Positions 60,754 to 64,000 of a stretch of 64,000 bases of DNA are shown piece after piece. The position numbers and the translations under genes are program-made. Position 1 is the stretch's first letter. The number at the start of each line of letters is the position of its first letter. Origin of the DNA: JAENVT01 sp963773085 (GTDB taxonomy: Bacteria > Actinomycetota > Acidimicrobiia > Acidimicrobiales > Ilumatobacteraceae); assembly GCA_963773085.1 (NCBI GenBank), contig CAVYZS010000010.1, positions 124,001 to 188,000 of the forward strand, given 5' to 3'. A model generated the notes under the pieces. It was not told the origin of the DNA, did no database searches, and saw only the letters and a list, made by a program, of their open reading frames with translations.

Positions 60754-61533
60754 ATGGCGATGCCGTTCTTCACGCCGGGCGACGACCCCGGCTCGAGTTT
60801 CCCTGAACTGTTGCGCCGCACAGGCCTGACATCGGATGCGGTCAACGTCGGCGACCTGATGGTGCCGCACGCCACGACGTGTGTTGCCATGCGCTTCGCC
60901 GACGGCGTGGTGATGGCCGGTGACCGCAGAGCGACGAGCGGCAACCTCATCAGTCACCGAGGCATGGAGAAGGTGGTCCAGGCCGATTACTTCAGCGGCG
61001 TTGCCATTGCCGGCGCTGCCGGTCCGGCGATGGAGATGATCAAGCTGTTCCAGCTGCAGCTCGAGCACTACGAGAAGGTCGAAGGCTCGTTCCTGAGCCT
61101 CGAGGGTAAGGCCAACCAGCTCTCGATGATGGTCCGCGGCAATCTTCCCGCGGCGATGCAGGGGATGGTCGTCGTGCCGATCTTCGCCGGATACGACGTG
61201 CGTCGCCGCACCGGCCGGCTGTTCACCTACGACGTCACCGGCGGTCGGTACGAAGAACAGGACTATGTGGCCACCGGCTCAGGCAGCCTGCACGCCGGAA
61301 CGGTGATCAAGATCGGCTATCGCGAATCGATGACTGCCGACGATGCCGTGGCCTTGTCGTGCAAAGGGCTGTGGGAGGCGGCCGACGCAGACTCGGCGAC
61401 CGGCGGCCCCGATGCCCTGCGCGGCATCTACCCGATCGTGGCCACTATCACGGCGGAGGGCTGGCAACGGATCACCGACGATCGCCTCGCCACGGTGTTC
61501 GAGCAGATCGCGTCGGAGGTGAGAGCACGATGA
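60754..61533 (+). CDS. prcB: 20S proteasome beta subunit
   Basis: The catalytic subunit of the proteasome, 259 residues including a propeptide. The N-terminal nucleophile should be Thr41 in HATTCVAMRF, exposed by autocleavage; the preceding residue is Ala where mycobacterial and many other sequences have Gly (HGTT). GVVMAGDRRAT, YEKVEGSFLSLEGKANQL and ATGSGSLHAG are family features. The stop overlaps prcA's ATG. Confidence 0.96.
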   Translation: MAMPFFTPGDDPGSSFPELLRRTGLTSDAVNVGDLMVPHATTCVAMRFADGVVMAGDRRATSGNLISHRGMEKVVQADYFSGVAIAGAAGPAMEMIKLFQLQLEHYEKVEGSFLSLEGKANQLSMMVRGNLPAAMQGMVVVPIFAGYDVRRRTGRLFTYDVTGGRYEEQDYVATGSGSLHAGTVIKIGYRESMTADDAVALSCKGLWEAADADSATGGPDALRGIYPIVATITAEGWQRITDDRLATVFEQIASEVRAR

Positions 61534-62210
61534 CGATGCCGTACTACGTAGCGCCCGAGCAGATCATGAAGGATCGCGCCGACTACGCCCGCAAGGGGAT
61601 AGCGCGCGGTCGGGCCATGGTCGCTGTTCATTTCGCGGACGGTATCGCGCTCGTCGCCGAGAACCCGTCCAACACGCTGCGCAAGATCAGCGAGATCTAC
61701 GACCGCATCGCGTTTGCGGGTGTCGGCAAGTACAACGAGTTCGATCAACTCCGCGTCGCCGGCGTGCGTGCCGCTGATCTCAAGGGCTATCAGTATTCGC
61801 GTGACGACGTCGATGCCCGTGGACTCGCCAATCAGTACGCCCAGATCCTTGGCCAGGTCTTCACCCACGAGATGAAGCCGATGGAGGTCGAGATCCTGGT
61901 GGCCGAGGTCGGCCATGGTGATGACGACTACCAGCTGTTCCACATCCTCTACGACGGCACGGTCATGGACGAGCGGCGCTTCAGCGTGCTCGGTGGTGAC
62001 GCAGAAGCAATTGCCGGTCGCCTCAACGAGTCCTACACCGACGAGTTGACACTCGCTGCAGCAGTCACGGCAGGCACCGCGGCGCTGAGCGGGTCGGAGC
62101 GTTCGCTCGACGCCGACGACCTCGAGGTCGCGGTGCTGTCGCGGTCGAATGGCCGGCGCTGTTTCAGGCGGTTGACCGACGGCGACGTCGCCGGGATCCT
62201 GGCGGGTTAG
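61530..62210 (+). CDS. prcA: 20S proteasome alpha subunit
   Basis: The 226-residue non-catalytic ring subunit begins MTMPYYVAPEQIMKDRADYARKGIARGR, the gate-forming N-terminal helix of bacterial alpha subunits, then has ENPSNTLRKISEIYDRIAFAGVGKYNEFD. It pairs with PrcB to form the 20S core. It overlaps prcB by 4 bp. pxpA starts 6 bp after the stop, so the 5-oxoprolinase genes may be on the same transcript. Confidence 0.96.
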   Translation: MTMPYYVAPEQIMKDRADYARKGIARGRAMVAVHFADGIALVAENPSNTLRKISEIYDRIAFAGVGKYNEFDQLRVAGVRAADLKGYQYSRDDVDARGLANQYAQILGQVFTHEMKPMEVEILVAEVGHGDDDYQLFHILYDGTVMDERRFSVLGGDAEAIAGRLNESYTDELTLAAAVTAGTAALSGSERSLDADDLEVAVLSRSNGRRCFRRLTDGDVAGILAG

Positions 62211-62216
62211 ACCGAG

Positions 62217-62949
62217 ATGGCCGGTGCCGTCGATCTCAACAGCGATGTCGGCGAAGGGTTCGGTGCGTGGCAGGGCGGCCCCGACAAGGAGCTGATGAAA
62301 ATCATCACCTCGGCCAACATCGCCTGTGGATTCCATGCCGGCGACCCGACGATCATCCGTCGCACGTGTGAGATGGCTGTCGAGAACGGTGTGGCAATCG
62401 GCGCTCACGTCAGTTACCCCGACCTCGCCGGTTTTGGCCGCCGGTTCATCGACATGCGCGCCGACGAGCTGGCCGATGCGGTGGTGTATCAGCTCGGAGC
62501 CCTGGCCGGCTGTGCCCGGGTCGCCGGCTCGACCATCAGCTACGTCAAGCCGCACGGGGCCCTGTACAACACGATCGTCCGCCACGAGCAGCAAGCCGAG
62601 GCGGTGGCCTCGGCCGTTCATTCGTTCGATCCGAAGTTGCCGCTGCTCGGGCTCCCCGGTACTGACAGCGCGATCGAACGAGCGGCGGCCAAGCATGGGC
62701 TGACGTTCTGTTTCGAGGGTTTCGCCGATCGCGGGCTATACCACTGAAGGCACCCTGGTCCCGCGTGGGCAGCCAGGAGCGCTGCTGACCGATGGTGCAG
62801 CAGCCGCACGGCAGGCAATCGACCTGGCCGAGCGTGGGATCACCTCGATATGCCTGCACAGCGACACGCCGGGCGCTGCCGACCTGGCCGTCGCGGTCTG
62901 CGCCGGCCTGCAGCGAGCCGGATACGAATTGCAGGCCTTCACTCGATGA
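62217..62949 (+). CDS. pxpA: 5-oxoprolinase subunit A (LamB/YcsF family), apparent frameshift
   Basis: With PxpB and PxpC it hydrolyses 5-oxoproline to glutamate using ATP. The first frame shows VDLNSDVGEGFG, IACGFHAGDP, AHVSYPDLAGFGRR and YVKPHGALYN and stops early at 62745-62747. One extra G in the GGG at 62733-62735 explains it: dropping it gives FADRGYTTEGTLVPRGQPGAL and continues to TGA 62947-62949 (about 243 residues, normal for the family). The stop then overlaps the pxpB ATG, supporting the repair. Confidence 0.9.
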
Positions 62950-63542
62950 GGGTGCTGCCATGCGGGCCGGGCGCCGTGCTGGCCGAGTACGACTCGCTCT
63001 CCGAGGTGCTCGCAGTACAGGAAGCATTGCATGCGGCCGATTTGCCGGGTGTCGACGAGATCGTGCCAGCGGCGCGCACCGTGCTGGTCGAGTTCCACGA
63101 TGTCGACCGAGCGGCGCTCGAGAAGTTGCTGGTTCCCACCGACCTCACTCCCCGGCAACATGGTCCGCTGGTCGAGATACCCGTCGTGTACGACGGCGAG
63201 GACCTCGACGAGGTCGCCACGGCAACGGGACTGTCGGTCGAGCAGGTGATCGAGATGCATTCTTCGCTCGAGTACTCGGCCGTGTTCCTCGGATTCACCC
63301 CGGGATGGGCCTATCTGGCCGGGTTGCCCGCTGCCTTGCAGCTACCGCGCCGCCCGACGCCGCGTACGGTCGTGCCCGCCGGTTCGGTCGCCATCGCCAA
63401 CGAGTTCACCGGTGTATACCCGACGGCGAGTCCGGGCGGCTGGCATCTGCTCGGTCACACCTCGGCCACGATGTTCGATGTCGACCGGCCCAAGCCGGCG
63501 CTGGTGGCTGCCGGCGACCGGGTGCGATTCGTCTACGCATGA
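62946..63542 (+). CDS. pxpB: 5-oxoprolinase subunit B (KipI-like)
   Basis: The 198-residue protein has the carboxyltransferase subunit 1 features: a beta N-terminal lobe (MRVLPCGPGAVLAEYDSL), IPVVYDGEDLDEVA, FLGFTPGWAYLAGLP and a late PGGWHLLGHT. It associates with PxpC. It overlaps pxpA and pxpC by 4 bp each, showing tight coupling of the three subunits. Confidence 0.92.
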   Translation: MRVLPCGPGAVLAEYDSLSEVLAVQEALHAADLPGVDEIVPAARTVLVEFHDVDRAALEKLLVPTDLTPRQHGPLVEIPVVYDGEDLDEVATATGLSVEQVIEMHSSLEYSAVFLGFTPGWAYLAGLPAALQLPRRPTPRTVVPAGSVAIANEFTGVYPTASPGGWHLLGHTSATMFDVDRPKPALVAAGDRVRFVYA

Positions 63543-64000
63543 TCGAGATCGTCGCTCCCGGTATCGGCAGCTCGTTTCAGGATCTCGGTCGACCGGGCTG
63601 TGCCCACCTCGGCGTCAGCCGCAGTGGCGCAGCCGACCGGCCGTCGCATCGTCTGGCGAACCGCCTGATCGGCAACGCCGAGTCGGCTGCGACGATCGAG
63701 ACCTATGGCGGTCTGTGCGTGCGGGCACATCGCCCGCTTGCCGTTGTGGTCACCGGAGCCGAGGGGGTGATCGAGGTACGTCATGGTCCGCCGATGGCGG
63801 TCAACGCCGTCGCTCACCTTCCCGCAGGCGCCGAACTCACCCTGCGGCCGCCCGAGCGAGGCATGCGCTATTACCTGGCTGTTCGCGGCGGTCTCGAGAT
63901 CGCCCCGGTGCTCGGATCGCGTAGTCTCGACACCCTCGCCGGGATCGGGCCGCGGCTCGAATCCGGGGCGTTGATCGACATCGGGCCCGACCCGGCCACC
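63539..64000 (+). CDS. pxpC: 5-oxoprolinase subunit C (KipA-like), cut by window end
   Basis: An open frame from ATG 63539 runs through the right edge; 154 codons are visible. It starts MIEIVAPGIGSSFQDLGRPG and has HLGVSRSGAADRPSHRLANRL, matching carboxyltransferase subunit 2 / KipA, which normally has GVPxSGAxD where this has GVSRSGAAD. About half of the usual 290-330 residues is present. Confidence 0.9.
   Translation, partial: MIEIVAPGIGSSFQDLGRPGCAHLGVSRSGAADRPSHRLANRLIGNAESAATIETYGGLCVRAHRPLAVVVTGAEGVIEVRHGPPMAVNAVAHLPAGAELTLRPPERGMRYYLAVRGGLEIAPVLGSRSLDTLAGIGPRLESGALIDIGPDPAT

Noticed and set aside
1..64000. tRNA, rRNA, tmRNA or RNase P RNA genes
   Set aside because: I scanned intergenic regions for T-loop motifs, CCA ends and conserved RNase P and tmRNA blocks and found none; short degenerate matches lay inside coding genes.

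Overview
The window is high-GC and gene-dense, with many ATGA/GTGA stop-start overlaps and frequent GTG starts. The gene content is actinobacterial: phosphatidylinositol mannoside synthesis genes, a Pup-proteasome locus, F420-type and P450 enzymes, and PdxS/PdxT vitamin B6 synthesis. Thr-rich linkers in lipoproteins and even in SecD, together with paired DUF3048 lipoproteins, make me favour a class such as Acidimicrobiia (Ilumatobacter-like) over mycobacteria or streptomycetes. That placement is inference. From memory, the order pgsA-patA-pimA-pdxS-pdxT-yebC-ruvCAB-yajC-secDF-apt-relA-hisS-aspS-rarA parallels Mycobacterium tuberculosis Rv2612c to Rv2559c, and trmI-arc-dop-pup-prcB-prcA parallels Rv2118c to Rv2109c. 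Here the two blocks lie about 20 kb apart.

Layout. 1-7.5 kb: PI-phosphate synthase, acyltransferase and PimA, interrupted by a 778-bp non-coding stretch with strong RNA-structure signals, a cupredoxin, and a minus-strand LLM oxidoreductase/ferredoxin/P450 operon. 7.5-11.4 kb: lemA, htpX and two tandem DUF3048 lipoprotein genes, with a fossil of the htpX 3' end between the two copies. 11.5-16.4 kb: pdxST, yebC, a peroxiredoxin and ruvCAB with an SOS box. 16.5-19.2 kb: three minus-strand enzymes. 19.2-30.5 kb: queA, tgt, yajC-secD-secF, apt, relA, hisS, aspS. 30.5-44 kb: a discoidin-domain exported protein, Nudix, rarA, split glycolate oxidase genes (glcDE and glcF), nei, LOG, tal and tkt. 44-53 kb: accessory genes (MT0933-type small protein, DUF222/HNH protein, methyltransferase, cyclase, desaturase/TetR pair, acyl-CoA synthetase, PBP4, LON-domain protein). 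53.4-56.2 kb: three small membrane or basic proteins, then a ubiquitin-like sulfur carrier, a TtuA-type tRNA thiolase and TrmI. 56.2-62.2 kb: ferredoxin, proteasomal ATPase ARC/Mpa, a phosphoesterase, dop, pup, prcB, prcA. 62.2-64 kb: pxpABC 5-oxoprolinase, cut by the window end.

Functional themes: inner-membrane and PIM lipid synthesis, protein secretion, membrane quality control (LemA/HtpX), recombination repair, stringent response and tRNA charging, and T-loop tRNA modification beside pupylation-dependent proteolysis. The pup-proteasome genes plus pxpABC could link protein degradation to recycling of 5-oxoproline (inference).

Five conserved genes (patA-like, secF, acyl-CoA synthetase, dop, pxpA) each carry one apparent single-base insertion. 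secF is normally essential, so sequencing or assembly indels are more likely than five pseudogenes. No tRNA, rRNA, transposase or CRISPR array was found. The most interesting leads are the structured non-coding region at 3.0-3.3 kb with a possible pseudoknot, the ttuB-ttuA-trmI cluster, the tandem-duplication fossil, the shared 35-nt palindromic element after ruvB and relA, and the operator between the desaturase and tetR.
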